DNA of 64,000 bases from Breviolum minutum Mf 1.05b.01. Lineage: Eukaryota > Sar > Dinophyceae > Suessiales > Symbiodiniaceae. The notes under the pieces were generated by a model. It ran no database searches. It was not told the DNA's origin and saw only the letters and a program-made list of their open reading frames with translations. Location of the stretch: the NCBI GenBank assembly GCA_000507305.1, contig DF239236.1:67501-131500 (forward strand). The letters run 5' to 3'. Shown piece by piece: positions 1-10,466 of this stretch (the first letter of the stretch is position 1; each line of letters begins with the position of its first letter). The position numbers were made by a program, and so were the translations under genes.

Positions 1-1670
1 GCTCTTTTAAAGCGGCAAGGCACTGAACGCCATGGCCTGGGCACAGGTTATCATCTTGACTGGCCTTTGCCAGGTCTGAGGCTGATGGAGAGAGGAGTTG
101 CTGGTATATCCGAGTTGTATTCGAGATTTATGAACTGTCAACGGTGATACTATATACGTAGTATAATAGTATCATATTCATATAGTAATGAATTCATGGT
201 TCATAGTCATATAACAGTTGACTACTCAACTCGTGCTTTCATGTCGAAGCTTGGTGGACACCAAGCACATGGCGAGCGATGCCGCACTCAGGTGGTGCAC
301 AGCTTGATCGGTACGTGTCGCACGCTTTCAAGATCACCGTACCTTGGGGAGGCTGCGTCAAGAATTGGGTGAAGAGCTTGAAATTGTGGGACTTGGATCC
401 AGCTATATCTTGCCCTGTGGTGGCTCCCGGGGTGTCTTTGCTTCGTGCCCTTGTTGGGTGCAAAAAATCTTGAGAGGACTCTAGACTCTAGCAGGGGCAT
501 CTATTTTCAAGGATTCAGAATTAGATAGTTGTTGAGTGATATCAAGTGAAACGGAATTCATTTACATAGCATTTCATGTCAAATGCCAGTTTTGCATAAA
601 TTTGACAGCGGGGTCTCAAGAGTTCAAAGGATCCCGTTTGGATTTCCTGTAATCAATACCTTTGAGCTCCTGCAAGCTGTTGAGAGGCGTCTCCCTTTGG
701 TTGGCCGCTGTCACCAAATGATTGGACCTTTCTGAAGCAAGAAGAATGGAGTGACAGGCTGGGTTCATTGGACTGCGGAAAGCAGATGAGAGAGCGACAT
801 TGCACTGATTTGTGCTCTCCGGTGTTTTTGTTTATTGGGACCCAAAGGACAAATCGAGAAGCATCGCCAGGTACATGATGTGTGGAGGTGAAACCCAATC
901 TCCGATGGACATTACCACCAGCGGCTCCTGTGTGATCAGTTCTGGTAAGGACTGGGAAGATTGAAGCGAGTGAAGGGATGGCGACCTCGTATGAGCCGGC
1001 CCCCATCATAAAGTCCAACTAAAGCTTCAAGAAGCCGTTGTAGATGCTTGATTGATCTTTTTCTTTCATTTCTACATACTGTGTATATATATATATATAT
1101 ACATTATATGTTTTGCCAACAGAGACATGACAAGAACCTATCTTGATCAGCAGCATCAAGCCGAAAAGAAGAATTGCATGTCAGTGAGATGTCAGCTTAT
1201 CTTCCACCCCTGTGAACCTGATAACTTGCAGTTGGGCTTCAAGGGAATGTCAGGACGGTCTGCTGGCTGATGCCTCGAACTATGAGACTGTGGAAGCAGG
1301 CGCAGTCAGGAGGCTTAGCGAAGGAAACGACGCGTGGTCTAACCTGCTATGCAATAGTTGGAAGCTAATCTTCCGTCATGGTTAAGGGCGTTCAACACAG
1401 AACCACGATCATGATAATCATATGGTTCTTCAATTTCAGTTTGCGACCTGGAGCTACTAAAATGGAATTGTAATCTTGTAGGAGTTTACAGTACCAGTCG
1501 CATCGCGAAACATAATACCAACATATGTACTGCATCACTATCGGCATTCATTTGTTGACATTCCAGGTTAAAAAAAAAGTGACATTATGTGATATTCATC
1601 CATTCATCCATCCATTTATCCATCCATCAAACCATTCACCCCCTCAAACATCTATATATTCTATTTGATA

Positions 1671-1700
1671 CCCCCCCCCCCACACACACACACACACACA
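1671..1700. repeat. Poly-C followed by (CA)n microsatellite
   Basis: A run of about ten C is followed directly by about ten CA dinucleotides. It is a simple-sequence tract with no visible coding role. Confidence 0.9.
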
Positions 1701-2474
1701 TAAATTACTGTATAGATACCTATGATGCGTTCTGTATACAAATGCATATAAAATCTATCAGCCCGTGCTTCCTAATCATACTTGCAACGCTTGTATCTGT
1801 TTCCTGGTTTGTTTTCATAGTTTCTTGGCCTTGCCGAGGTGCATGTGAGCTCTTACATGCGCTCAGCGGCCGTGAAGGGAGACTTCGGCTCCTTGTATTT
1901 GAAGGCGCGGGCAGTCAACGGTGGGTGCTAACAGAAAAGATGTTACCATTCAGGTCCAATTCAAGGTATTGAACTATATAAATCCTTTTTTGAAGTACAA
2001 AAGATGACCTATTTGAATGATGTTGTTTATCCCCAGCATATTATACAACACAAAACCGACAAGATATTAGATAAAATGATCGGGTGCGACCTGATGTTGC
2101 TACACGAAACGTGGTACGCAGCTACGGCAATTCGCCGCATTTTTCCAGATATGAAAAGCTATTCGAATTTTATTTTGTGTTTATTTTTGTCTTCCGAGCT
2201 GTTACCTGTTTGGGACGTCGATATGAGAAAACAGTTGGAAGAGGTTGGAATAGTTTCTCAGAAAAGGCCGTAGGTTCTGCAAGCTCGCTGCATCCTGCGT
2301 GCAAGGATGCAGATGGCAACCCAGTGCAGTACACTGCACATGAGGCCAGGGGGTTAAACTTGATGGGTTTAGATTGCTGGTGCCGCATTTCCAGGGCAAC
2401 CTGGCGACATTTGTCACTTGAGAACCTTCTTGAAGTTATACCCAGACGGCAAGTGCAGTGGCTGAAGTCCACTG

Positions 2475-2502
2475 CTGTTGTTGTTGTTGTTGTTGTTGTT
2501 GC
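2475..2502. repeat. (GTT)n trinucleotide microsatellite
   Basis: Uninterrupted TTG/GTT triplets. In one + frame they give a valine run, which is the only reason the overlapping open frame is long. Confidence 0.85.
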
Positions 2503-3329
2503 TGCTTGTGATTGTGTTTATGTTTTTGTGGTAGATTTTCCATGATTTCGAAACGTCTCCACCACTATATACATAAACAGAGTCTGCTATTCTTGGCGTT
2601 TCGTGGCTTGATGAGGTTCACCTGTCTGCTGACAGCTGGCACACCATGGACGGTCAAAGTCGAGTGGCGCCTTGGATGTTCCCACGGAGCCGTCGCAGGG
2701 TGGAAGGGTTGAGAGTGGAGATGGATGGAGATGGATGGAGATAGTGGAGATGGTTGTTTTTTTTCAACTTGAGCAGTTGCAGCCATGAACCCTAGCCTTT
2801 GAATTGAGAAGTTGGCAAATCAGAAAAACGTGTAAAAGTTGATTTACGTTTTCCACCAATGCGAGGCAGAACTCATGATCTTTCACAAGCCGAAGGGTCA
2901 TCACGACATGCTCAAAGCTGGCGTGGTTCCTTTCTCAGTTTCTGATCCAGGGATTGCAACAGGTCATTGACACGTTAGTCAAGTCCAAAATCTTGAAATA
3001 CGCCTCCCATACAAATTCACATCATATAATCTCATCATTTCATACCATCTCATACCATCTCATGTGTTTCATATCATTTCGTATCGTTCCACATATCCCA
3101 GCATCCCCACAGATTGACTTTCATCTTAATATGCACCGTGATGTCAACTGGAGAATGAGCAGGCCGTATCATCCCACGGTCTGCCCAAGAACTTGCATGC
3201 CTAAGAGCACAGGTGTTGTTGAAATGAGCAATCTAGGAGTCATCCTCAACTCAATCGTTTGGACATGCTAAATGGGCGACATGGGCTGCAAGCCGGGATC
3301 ACCGGAGCATTCCTCATACCCACGACCAG

Positions 3330-3452
3330 GTCGTGAGCGTGCTTTTCGAGCACAACGAGTCTGCGGACAGCGCAGTTTTCGACTACCTGGGTTTTCCCAA
3401 GGCGAAACTCGGGAGATTTGTGCATCGGCATCTTCCCAGTGGGGATCTTCGG
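3330..3452 (+). CDS. Candidate coding exon, unrecognised protein
   Basis: After an acceptor-like CCAG at 3326-3329 the frame starting at GTC (3330) reads a balanced, protein-like peptide with motifs LFEHNESADSAVFDYLGFPK and RFVHRHLPSG, then a TGA at 3450-3452. An AAG|GC donor at about 3401 would end the exon earlier, as happens in many introns of this window. The DYLGFPK segment loosely recalls a sulfotransferase C-terminal part, but this is too weak to name. The composition differs from the surrounding low-complexity DNA. I found no flanking exons. It could be a chance open frame. Confidence 0.35.
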
Positions 3453-5057
3453 TGAAATCAGGTAGCCGAGCACAAGCGGCCAAGAGCCAGAGCCTTTTTG
3501 CGTGTTTTCTTTTTCCTGGTTTCGTAGTCTTTAATGTCGACCCCTTATTAACAAACCTTCCCCCCCCACCCCGGAGCAACAAGGTCGCAAGGTCCAGTGG
3601 TCCCTGCATGGATGATTTTGCTCCACCCCTCATTAATCTGGAAGTCCAATGGTCATAGATCCAATTTAAGATATCTAATGTCTTCAGCCGTCTAATTAAA
3701 AACCTTAATTTAAACACATCTCGGGGAAAAAATGCCAGACTAATTGGGGGGGTTCTTTTCAGGAAGAAAATAATTAGGGGGGAAAACTTGTTTGTAGTGG
3801 CTGTAGTATAGGGGAAAAATTCTGTCCGTAAAATGCCTGACTAATAGGGGAAGGGGGGTTTATGAATAAAGGGTGGAGATCATTAGGGGCTTTTGATGCC
3901 CCATCAAAAATTAATTTGTTAAAGATTAAGAATTCTTCTTATACTGCATATCACTAATCCTCAATTCTCTGGGTGGTGGTTTCAAATATTTTTTATTTTC
4001 ATCCCTACTTGGGGAAATGATCCAATTTCACTGGTTGAAACCACCAACTAGTCATCCTTTCCTTCCATTTAAAATCGCCAGTTTCCAGGCGCAGTCGTCC
4101 GAAGAGGTGGAGGTTGGACCAGGTATCACCTGGCCATCCAGTGGGCCGTTGAATCTCAAGGAGGTGGTCAAGGACGCACGATGCACAAAGGGTTGCTTAA
4201 AGGAGAGGGAAGCAATGGTGTTTTGGAGGTATATAGACGTTTGTATTTGAACATATATATATATTTATATAATATCTCAAAATTCATATATTATAAAAAA
4301 ATATGTAATTAAATAAAATTCGTATATACATATATACTTTCCACAAGGAATACGCCAGAAGGTAAACACAACCTCCGCACGATGAACAGAAATGGAGCGC
4401 CATCAACGAATTCAGACTCCGATGTGTGGGATGCAACGTTGTAATACTTCAGGAGGTAGCATCTGGAGGGAGCTATATGTATGATGGCTCTGTTCCAGTG
4501 GGAAGCCTCAGTAGATGGAGGGGTTGATCTCGGTTGACATCTAGGAGCCACGTTCGAAAATTACATTCCATGCAAGATGCTGTTGTGCTGATGATTGACA
4601 GGTATAATTATAAGTCATGTGATATTTGCGTCATTTTAGTTATATGATCCAATTTTTGCACTCATATTGAAGATAAACTGACCCCATACCATCTTGACAA
4701 TCATTGCGATTGCGAGCCAACACTCCACAGTCCATACCATCATTCCAACATGACTTCCAGTGATCCTGGACAAGACCCAAGACCGGGATGTAAGGTGCCC
4801 CCTTGCTCAGAGAACGTGCAGTATGTGGTTCTGGAAAAGGCCTGCCGGTGAAGGGACCGTGGAACATTGAATGAAAAGGGGCTTCTTTTCAAGAGTGATA
4901 GACTCGCTGATGTCGTCCACCCATAAAGATTGCAATGTCGCAACTTGCCACAACATACCAGAGTTTGCAAAACATGTTCCACGCCACGCAGCCTTTAAGT
5001 TGAATGCATTTTCAACGTGCTTGAGAGTGCTAAGCAGCTACTTAGCTACTTGCGATC
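3453..5057. other. Non-coding stretch upstream of the three-copy gene array
   Basis: No recognisable exon. It holds the G-rich degenerate repeat (3.72-3.86 kb), an AT-rich tract at about 4250-4330, and near 4090-4130 a short acidic open stretch (SSEEVEVGPG) after an AG that could be an exon fragment but has no support. The last 15 bases before the first array gene (about 5043-5057) are shared with the second array copy. Confidence 0.4.
3724..3860. repeat. Degenerate direct repeat with G-rich ATTAGGGG-like motifs
   Basis: A segment of the form GGGGAAAA...ATGCC(A/T)GACTAAT(T/A)GGGG occurs at about 3724-3754 and again at about 3811-3860. Related AATTAGGGGGG and CATTAGGGGC words lie between and after them. 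An 8-bp perfect hairpin (3891-3898 with 3902-3909, loop CCC) follows. It is non-coding, and its origin is unknown. Confidence 0.5.
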
Positions 5058-5378
5058 ATGGCGAGCAGCATCGGTGAGCTAGCTCTCCTGTGCCACAAGT
5101 TCATCACAATCCCTCAGCAAAATCCTCAGACCTTCTGCAATGTGATCAAGCTGGGCACCTTCGTCCGAACTGTTGTGTGGCCTTGCCTGCCGCCGCTGAT
5201 GATGTACCAGTACATCCGCGGCAAGGATGAAGATATGTATGCCATCGAGGTCCTCTATCACAAGTCTGGCTCTTCTGAGCCCAAGGCCTTCTGGGATGCT
5301 TCTCGCCTGAGGGGATCTGGCCACTGGCGCATCATGCAGGACTTGGAGACGATCCGCGCAGCGGCCAATTCTGAGTAG
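5058..5378 (+). CDS. Three-copy array gene, copy 1: 106-aa protein of unknown function
   Basis: A complete intronless frame from ATG (5058) to TAG. The start is supported by the fact that all three copies begin at the same ATG and diverge upstream. The protein begins MASSIGELALLCHKFITIPQ, has a moderately hydrophobic centre (residues about 34-52, with TVVWPCLPPLMMYQY), then a charged segment KDEDMY, and ends with AAANSE. No family is recognised: no signal peptide, no zinc-finger spacing, no nucleotide-binding motif. It differs from copies 2 and 3 by one residue (Leu instead of Val at position 10) and uses TAG rather than TGA. The word TAGCTACTTGCGATC just before the ATG is shared with copy 2. 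Near-identity across three intronless copies is strong evidence that it is a real gene. Confidence 0.7.
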   Translation: MASSIGELALLCHKFITIPQQNPQTFCNVIKLGTFVRTVVWPCLPPLMMYQYIRGKDEDMYAIEVLYHKSGSSEPKAFWDASRLRGSGHWRIMQDLETIRAAANSE

Positions 5379-5961
5379 GCATCCTCATCCCCTCGCAAAG
5401 AGTGACATTTTTGATTTGGGTTGGTTCCAAGAGAGGGTTGGAGCTGCTGAGACCAGTCATCCAAGGCCACAAAAGCTGTTTTTTGGCCAAGGTTTGAAGT
5501 GAAAAGGAGGCTTCCCATTGCTACCAAAGCAAAGGGATCCATCTCAAATAGATTGATGTGGAGGTATCAACATGTGTATATGATCAATGATTTCGACAAA
5601 GACAGCCTGAGAGATTGTTGCAAAAGGCATGTAGCTGCGTTGGCATGCAAGTGGAGGGTCGAGGGCATGAAGGGTAAAGAGATTCAGAGTAGAACCAATA
5701 TAGTTGCAGAATGACTCGTTGCTGGAATCACAGAGAGATGGTTTGTAATGTAATGGCACATGAGCAGGTGTTGTTTCTGCGATGTGTTGTGTGGAGCCTA
5801 AAATAAAAAATCTCAGACAACCTTGACACTTTAAGAGGTGTGACTGTGTAACTGCAACTCTTTCATTCACGATGATTTCTTTTGATGGCTCTAGGACTCT
5901 AGGTGTGAAGATAGGATCACAAGTTCTGGAACGGTTTCAGTTGCAGTAGCTACTTGCGATC

Positions 5962-6282
5962 ATGGCGAGCAGCATCGGTGAGCTGGCTGTCCTGTGCCAC
6001 AAGTTCATCACAATCCCTCAGCAAAATCCTCAGACCTTCTGCAATGTGATCAAGCTGGGCACCTTCGTCCGAACTGTTGTGTGGCCTTGCCTGCCGCCGC
6101 TGATGATGTACCAGTACATCCGCGGCAAGGATGAAGATATGTATGCCATCGAGGTCCTCTATCACAAGTCTGGCTCTTCTGAGCCCAAGGCCTTCTGGGA
6201 TGCTTCTCGCCTGAGGGGATCTGGCCACTGGCGCATCATGCAGGACTTGGAGACGATCCGCGCAGCGGCCAATTCTGAGTGA
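5962..6282 (+). CDS. Three-copy array gene, copy 2: 106-aa protein of unknown function
   Basis: Predicted protein identical to copy 3 and differing from copy 1 by a single residue. The frame runs ATG to TGA with no intron. Upstream it shares only about 15 bases (TAGCTACTTGCGATC) with copy 1. The ~580 bp between copies 1 and 2 are not similar to the ~420 bp between copies 2 and 3. Identity is therefore confined to the coding segment, which points to dispersed insertion of a processed copy or to gene conversion limited to the CDS rather than simple tandem duplication of a larger block. Function unknown. Confidence 0.7.
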   Translation: MASSIGELAVLCHKFITIPQQNPQTFCNVIKLGTFVRTVVWPCLPPLMMYQYIRGKDEDMYAIEVLYHKSGSSEPKAFWDASRLRGSGHWRIMQDLETIRAAANSE

Positions 6283-6644
6283 GTAGCCGCGAGTATGAGT
6301 ACAGTAGGGGCATCCAAGATATTTATTGCATACGGAGCTTGGCAGTGATCATTTGTTCAAAAACTTGGAGGGGCATTTCGGTGTGAGCAGGGTTTGAGGG
6401 AAACATAGTGAAACCATCCCTGGGAATGGCTTAACAGCAAAAAAACATTCTCCAGCACCTGAAAGGCTGTGAAGTCTGCAAGTTGCCATTAGTTTAATTT
6501 GATATTCTATGATACTATCAGCTTCCATGATGTGCTCTGAGGATCTCGGCTTGTCGGTAGATATTTTAGCACCGGGCAACAGGAACATGAACCACAGACT
6601 ATGAATCCTATGACACATTGTTGAGAGAAACCTCCTTTTGGTGT

Positions 6645-6663
6645 GCCATTTTCGGCTCAGAAG
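6645..6663 (+). other. Possible diverged spliced-leader relict upstream of array copy 3
   Basis: The word GCCATTTTCGGCTCAGAAG matches the 3' part of the dinoflagellate spliced leader (GCCATTTTGGCTCAAG) apart from two inserted bases. It ends 42 bases before the ATG of array copy 3, a normal distance for a 5' UTR. It would mark retroposition of a trans-spliced mRNA. With two changes in 19 bases a chance match is possible. Confidence 0.35.
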
Positions 6664-6705
6664 TTTCCTGCCGTTTGTAGACCGGAGCCAGAAGTTTGAT
6701 TTGAC

Positions 6706-7026
6706 ATGGCGAGCAGCATCGGTGAGCTGGCTGTCCTGTGCCACAAGTTCATCACAATCCCTCAGCAAAATCCTCAGACCTTCTGCAATGTGATCAAGCT
6801 GGGCACCTTCGTCCGAACTGTTGTGTGGCCTTGCCTGCCGCCGCTGATGATGTACCAGTACATCCGCGGCAAGGATGAAGATATGTATGCCATTGAGGTC
6901 CTCTATCACAAGTCTGGCTCTTCTGAGCCCAAGGCCTTCTGGGATGCTTCTCGCCTGAGGGGATCTGGCCACTGGCGCATCATGCAGGACTTGGAGACGA
7001 TCCGCGCAGCGGCCAATTCTGAGTGA
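6706..7026 (+). CDS. Three-copy array gene, copy 3: 106-aa protein of unknown function
   Basis: Same 106-residue protein as copy 2, with one silent difference near 6892 (ATT for ATC). The upstream sequence differs from copies 1 and 2. Forty-two bases before the ATG there is a diverged spliced-leader-like word (6645-6663). A 296-codon open frame on the opposite strand (6349-7239) covers this gene; it is a shadow, because the same antisense segment recurs behind copies 1 and 2. No domain recognised. Confidence 0.7.
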   Translation: MASSIGELAVLCHKFITIPQQNPQTFCNVIKLGTFVRTVVWPCLPPLMMYQYIRGKDEDMYAIEVLYHKSGSSEPKAFWDASRLRGSGHWRIMQDLETIRAAANSE

Positions 7027-8988
7027 GTGGGATGCGGTAGGCCAATGGGCACACTGGTTCGCAGTGATAATTGCTTGGACATTTGAGGGAGCACTTAGCA
7101 GCAGTGTGCAGATAAACATCATTGTTAAAAGTGTGTGAAGGTCAGCCGGTGTCATTAAGCCACTTGCAGCTGCATGGTGGCAAAGAGATGACAAGATGGT
7201 AAGACCCGATACAAAAAGGGCATCATATTTTCTAGTCAAATTGACCCAAAGTAATTGAAGATGTTTTTACAGTTTGTCCTAGCCTGTCAGCCTTACTGTA
7301 GTCACCCACAAAGGCTTTTATTGGACTTCTGACATCGATAATTTGGTGAGTAATTTGCATACCGTATGGTCTTGCCACTTCTATGCGCGGTTCCCAGATA
7401 GGATATAGCAGCATTGGTAGAAAAGAAGAGGAGGTCCGATGCGGCTCATGTGTTTTTGCAACCTGACTGGTTTTGTCATGGTGCTGCGGTTGTGCAACAA
7501 GACATAGCCTTGACCTGATTTTGTTTGGAGGGAAGTCCTGTAGGTGATTGTCATCAAGATATTGTAAGCCTGGATGATTCGGCCAGTAGTGTCAGCAATG
7601 TCTCCAACTTTTCGGCGTTGCACTTTGCCGCCAGGCACTGCACGTGCACCCTGCACAGACACAGAAGCTTCGGGATGCACTTGCTTGCTTCGCCGGAGGT
7701 TATAAGAAGCGTATGGATCTCAGGAAATTGGACATGCCAAATTATCCAAATTCATGAAACCTGTATGAGCTTGGATCGTTTTTTTTCTCTCACTTTTGTC
7801 ATCTTTTGTCTAGGTCCGGTGTCGGTACTGTTAAGTGATCCATTTTCTGCATCATCTCTAAGGGCTGCCGGTGACCAATCCTCCATACAAGTGCCGCGAC
7901 GTCTTCAAGAACAGCTTGAAGGCGTGGAGGCTTCGTATCAAGTCCAATATAGCAAAAAAAAATATATCTATTATATATACAGGCCATATTTATTGGCTTA
8001 TCGTCATATATCTTTTCTGATGTTGACTGCAGAATCGGGTTCATGATCATAGGAAATGAAACCTCCAATTGGCAGCTGATGGGTGTAATGGCTGGCTACT
8101 GATATGACTTCGATGGAGCTTTGGAGCTTAAGAATCACCATCTCTGAAGCTCCAAGGTGACAGGACATCATCATGAAAAGACATGCAAGGCAGCACGGCT
8201 CCGGGCGCATATTTGGATGGAAGATGCCAAGGAAACAATTTGGAGTAGTGCTCCAAGGACTTGTTTATTTTCTGATGTATTGAAACGATACATGGAATAG
8301 TGATTCTTGAGGGAGCTTTTCTTTTTGTTGGGGTGTGGAGGGGTCATTAATCATTAATACTAGCATTTCATTGTGTTTTATCACGCCTCACTGGCTCAAT
8401 TCAATATTACCATTGCTGTCGTGGAGTTGCGGATCCATGATGGAAGAGAGTTGAAGCTCCAGCTTGATAGGGACAATCATCCGCCAGGAAGCTCAAGAGA
8501 GTGGCAACTCGTATCGTGCTGCTGCATGTTGGGATTATGGTGCTAGTGTTATTTGGGCTGCATCTTATCATTTTTGGGGTGTGCTGAAAATTGGGATAAA
8601 AATTGGACGTTTCTTCTCCCCTCGATATTCATAGGATAGGTTGGTGACTCTCCTCTCAGGCAGCTCACCGAGCCCAGTGCATCAAGTCTCCTATTGATGT
8701 GAATGCTGCTCGTGCGGCTACTGGCAAGAGTGACGCAGAGGAAGTGCAATTTGTGGTAAAGCCTGTGCCATGGCGATGGCAAAATATGGGAAATGGTGGG
8801 AGGGTTGGAGAGGTGAAAAGAGAGGGCACCAGAAGAGTTTAGATAAATGAATGAATAAACAAACAAATATACATGTAATATAATATATATATATGATATA
8901 TATAAATTTAATTTTAGATACTACAACAAATATTATCTTACAGTTAGAAATCATTCACTGTAACTGTAGACAAAGCCGTTCTTTCAGA
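7027..8988. other. Non-coding stretch between the array and the palmitoyltransferase gene
   Basis: No exon recognised on either strand. Open frames at 7525-8046 and 8549-8866 have no protein-like signature. AT-rich microsatellite DNA occurs at about 7965-7990 and 8870-8910. Confidence 0.4.
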
Positions 8989-9205
8989 ATGAAAAACATG
9001 TTGATGGTCAGCGGGTTTTTTCTACGGCCAGCTCTGGTGGTGGTGCCATTTTGGCTCAAGCTTGGTGACTATCAGGTGAAGTCCTGTTTTCTACGTGATC
9101 AGTTTTCAACGTTGAAATTAAATATGCTCACCCAAAATATGTCTTACGTGGCCGACCCACTCTGGGAGGTCCAATGCATTATTATATGGAAGTTACAAGC
9201 CTGCA
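8989..9205 (+). CDS. Possible N-terminal exon region of the DHHC palmitoyltransferase gene
   Basis: Upstream of the DHHC exon the + frame from ATG 8989 reads on to the donor-like GTGTGT at 9206. It includes a hydrophobic stretch (residues about 5-20) and the short motif PLWEVQ at about 9157-9174. Many DHHC enzymes start with two membrane segments joined by a short loop, so this could be the N-terminal part. However, the exact 16-nt spliced-leader word at 9045-9060 lies inside the same frame and may mark the true 5' end of a retroposed transcript, so coding status and start are uncertain. Confidence 0.3.
9045..9060 (+). other. Spliced-leader relict (16-nt exact match)
   Basis: GCCATTTTGGCTCAAG equals the last 16 nt of the dinoflagellate spliced leader. 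The genome normally carries the full leader only in SL RNA genes, so an isolated partial copy on the sense strand just upstream of a gene usually means that a trans-spliced mRNA was reverse-transcribed and reinserted. No SL-RNA intron or Sm-like site follows. Confidence 0.6.
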
Positions 9206-9646
9206 GTGTGTACATTGGCATTCCTTCTCCCATGTGGCAAGCAGTTAACTGCTTGTCACCTCCCAGAAGGAATGCAAATGTACACACATTTGATGCAGCC
9301 AGCCACAGCTCCTTTCATGAACCAGTCCGCTCTCCTCAATTGACGTTTGCCCCCAACGACCCTTTTGACTTCCACGAAGCCGGCAAATCTGCAGAATGCC
9401 GACAAGGAGTCGTGTCGGACTCCTTGTCGGCATTCTGCAGATTTGGTGTCGTGTGCCGAAAAGGTTGGCTTGATGATGACAAGTCTGGAGCAGAGGATAA
9501 GGGCCCGAGCGAAGACTATACGTTCTTTGGTGTAGACCTGAAACCTCTGTTGCCAAGTGGGTCTTGCTGTCTCAACTGTGATTGGTGGCCTGTGCATGCT
9601 CCTGGTGCAGATTCCGATGTTGTCTCGTTTCACCACCCTATCGCAG
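9206..9646 (+). other. Intron, 441 bp, GT-AG, with two hairpins (introner-like), unit 1
   Basis: The intron starts GTGTGT and ends TATCGCAG before the exon base at 9647; an identical-length copy is at 10026-10466. It contains a terminal hairpin whose left arm begins at the first intron base (9206-9228 pairs with 9265-9287, one mismatch in 23, with a further CAAGCAGTT/AACTGCTTG palindrome in the loop) and a second, perfect hairpin with 28-bp arms (9384-9411 with 9418-9445, 6-nt loop). Inverted-repeat introns of this type recall the introner elements reported in dinoflagellates. Membership in such a family cannot be tested from one window. Confidence 0.5.
9384..9445. repeat. Perfect 28-bp inverted repeat (hairpin), unit 1
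   Basis: Arms 9384-9411 and 9418-9445 are exact reverse complements; the loop is GTGTCG. Weaker complementarity continues outward on both sides. The copy in unit 2 is at 10204-10231 / 10238-10265 and is also perfect. Two perfectly paired copies suggest a young element or selection for pairing. Confidence 0.9.
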
Positions 9647-10025
9647 GTGTGCGTTGGTTTATGGCATTGTCTTGGGGTGCAGGGCGTATTGTGCCTTTGC
9701 TGATCCTGGGCAAGTCAAAAAGATGCGAAACATGAAACTTGGTGCTGTTGGTGGCATGGACATCGAGGAGGGGATGCCGCGGCGTGCACACAAGTCGTGG
9801 CAATATTCCCGTCCTATCCGCCGCTATGATCATTATTGTAAATGGTTGCAAAATGTCATCAGTCTTCTCAATCACCGTGAATTTGTGATAATGGTGGGAG
9901 GTTTGCTGTTAATTGGAGTGCTTGGGATCATGGTCGACATTTGGCTTGCCATCTTGATCGCTGAGAAGGGCTTCTTTAAGTTTGAGATCGTTGTGGCGCT
10001 TCATTTGGGATATTCCGTTGCTCTC
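9647..10025 (+). CDS. DHHC-type palmitoyltransferase core exon, unit 1 (DHYC variant, no C-terminus)
   Basis: After the TATCGCAG acceptor the frame (first base completes a split codon) reads one hydrophobic segment, the motif AYCAFADPG, a Cys-poor linker, then SRPIRRYDHYCKWLQNVISL and NHREF, followed by a long hydrophobic region (residues with LLLIGVLGIMVDIWLAIL). RPIRRYDHYC..W..N.I is the core of zinc-finger DHHC protein acyltransferases, which attach palmitate to Cys residues of membrane-associated proteins via the Cys of DHHC. Here the motif is DHYC, as in some Akr1-type enzymes, and the catalytic Cys is kept. The frame is intact through SVAL, but the exon then meets the GTGTGT of the duplicated intron and lacks the C-terminal part found in unit 2. 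Confidence 0.75.
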
Positions 10026-10203
10026 GTGTGTACATTGGCATTCCTTCTCCCATGTGGCAAGCAGTTAACTGCTTGTCACCTCCCAGAAGGAATGCAAATG
10101 TAGACACATTTGATGCAGCCAGCCACAGCTCCTTTCATGAACCAGTCCGCTCTCCTCAATTGACGTTTGCCCCCAACGACCCTTTTGACTTCCACGAAGC
10201 CGG

Positions 10204-10265
10204 CAAATCTGCAGAATGCCGACAAGGAGTCGTGTCGGACTCCTTGTCGGCATTCTGCAGATTTG
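10204..10265. repeat. Perfect 28-bp inverted repeat (hairpin), unit 2
   Basis: Second copy of the 28-bp perfect hairpin in the duplicated intron (10026-10466), with the same GTGTCG loop. Confidence 0.9.
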
Positions 10266-10466
10266 GTGTCGTGTGCCGAAAAGGTTGGCTTGATGATGAC
10301 AAGTCTGGAGCAGAGGACAAGGGCCCGAGCGAAGACTATACGTTCTTTGGTGTAGACCTGAAACCTCTGTTGCCGAGTGGGTCTTGCTGTCTCAACTGTG
10401 ATTGGTGGCCTGTGCATGCTCCTGGTGCAGATTCCGATGTTGTCTCGTTTCACCACCCTATCGCAG

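Larger units (their letters stand above)
1..3329. other. Gene-poor stretch, no exon recognised
   Basis: I see no convincing gene here. Open frames on both strands (the longest is 153 codons at 2084-2545 +) have no recognisable domain and end in low-complexity GTT-repeat valines. The stretch holds a short TA run near 1084-1101, a poly-C/CA tract at 1671-1700, TCCATCCA-type runs near 1600-1630 and a GTT repeat near 2475-2502. It is probably intergenic or intronic. Short exons could be hidden, since exons elsewhere in the window are often under 100 nt. Confidence 0.5.

Noticed and set aside
3770-3900. Internal telomeric repeat
   Set aside because: ATTAGGGG-like words are irregular and not in tandem; they do not match the TTTAGGG unit.
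6349-7239. 296-codon open frame on the - strand
   Set aside because: It is the antisense of array copy 3; shorter versions of the same antisense peptide lie behind copies 1 and 2, and the + strand frame is bounded by a matching ATG and stop in all three.
9256-9636. 126-codon - strand frame (also 10076-10456)
   Set aside because: It lies in the hairpin-bearing intron; it is present twice only because the segment is duplicated, and it has no domain.
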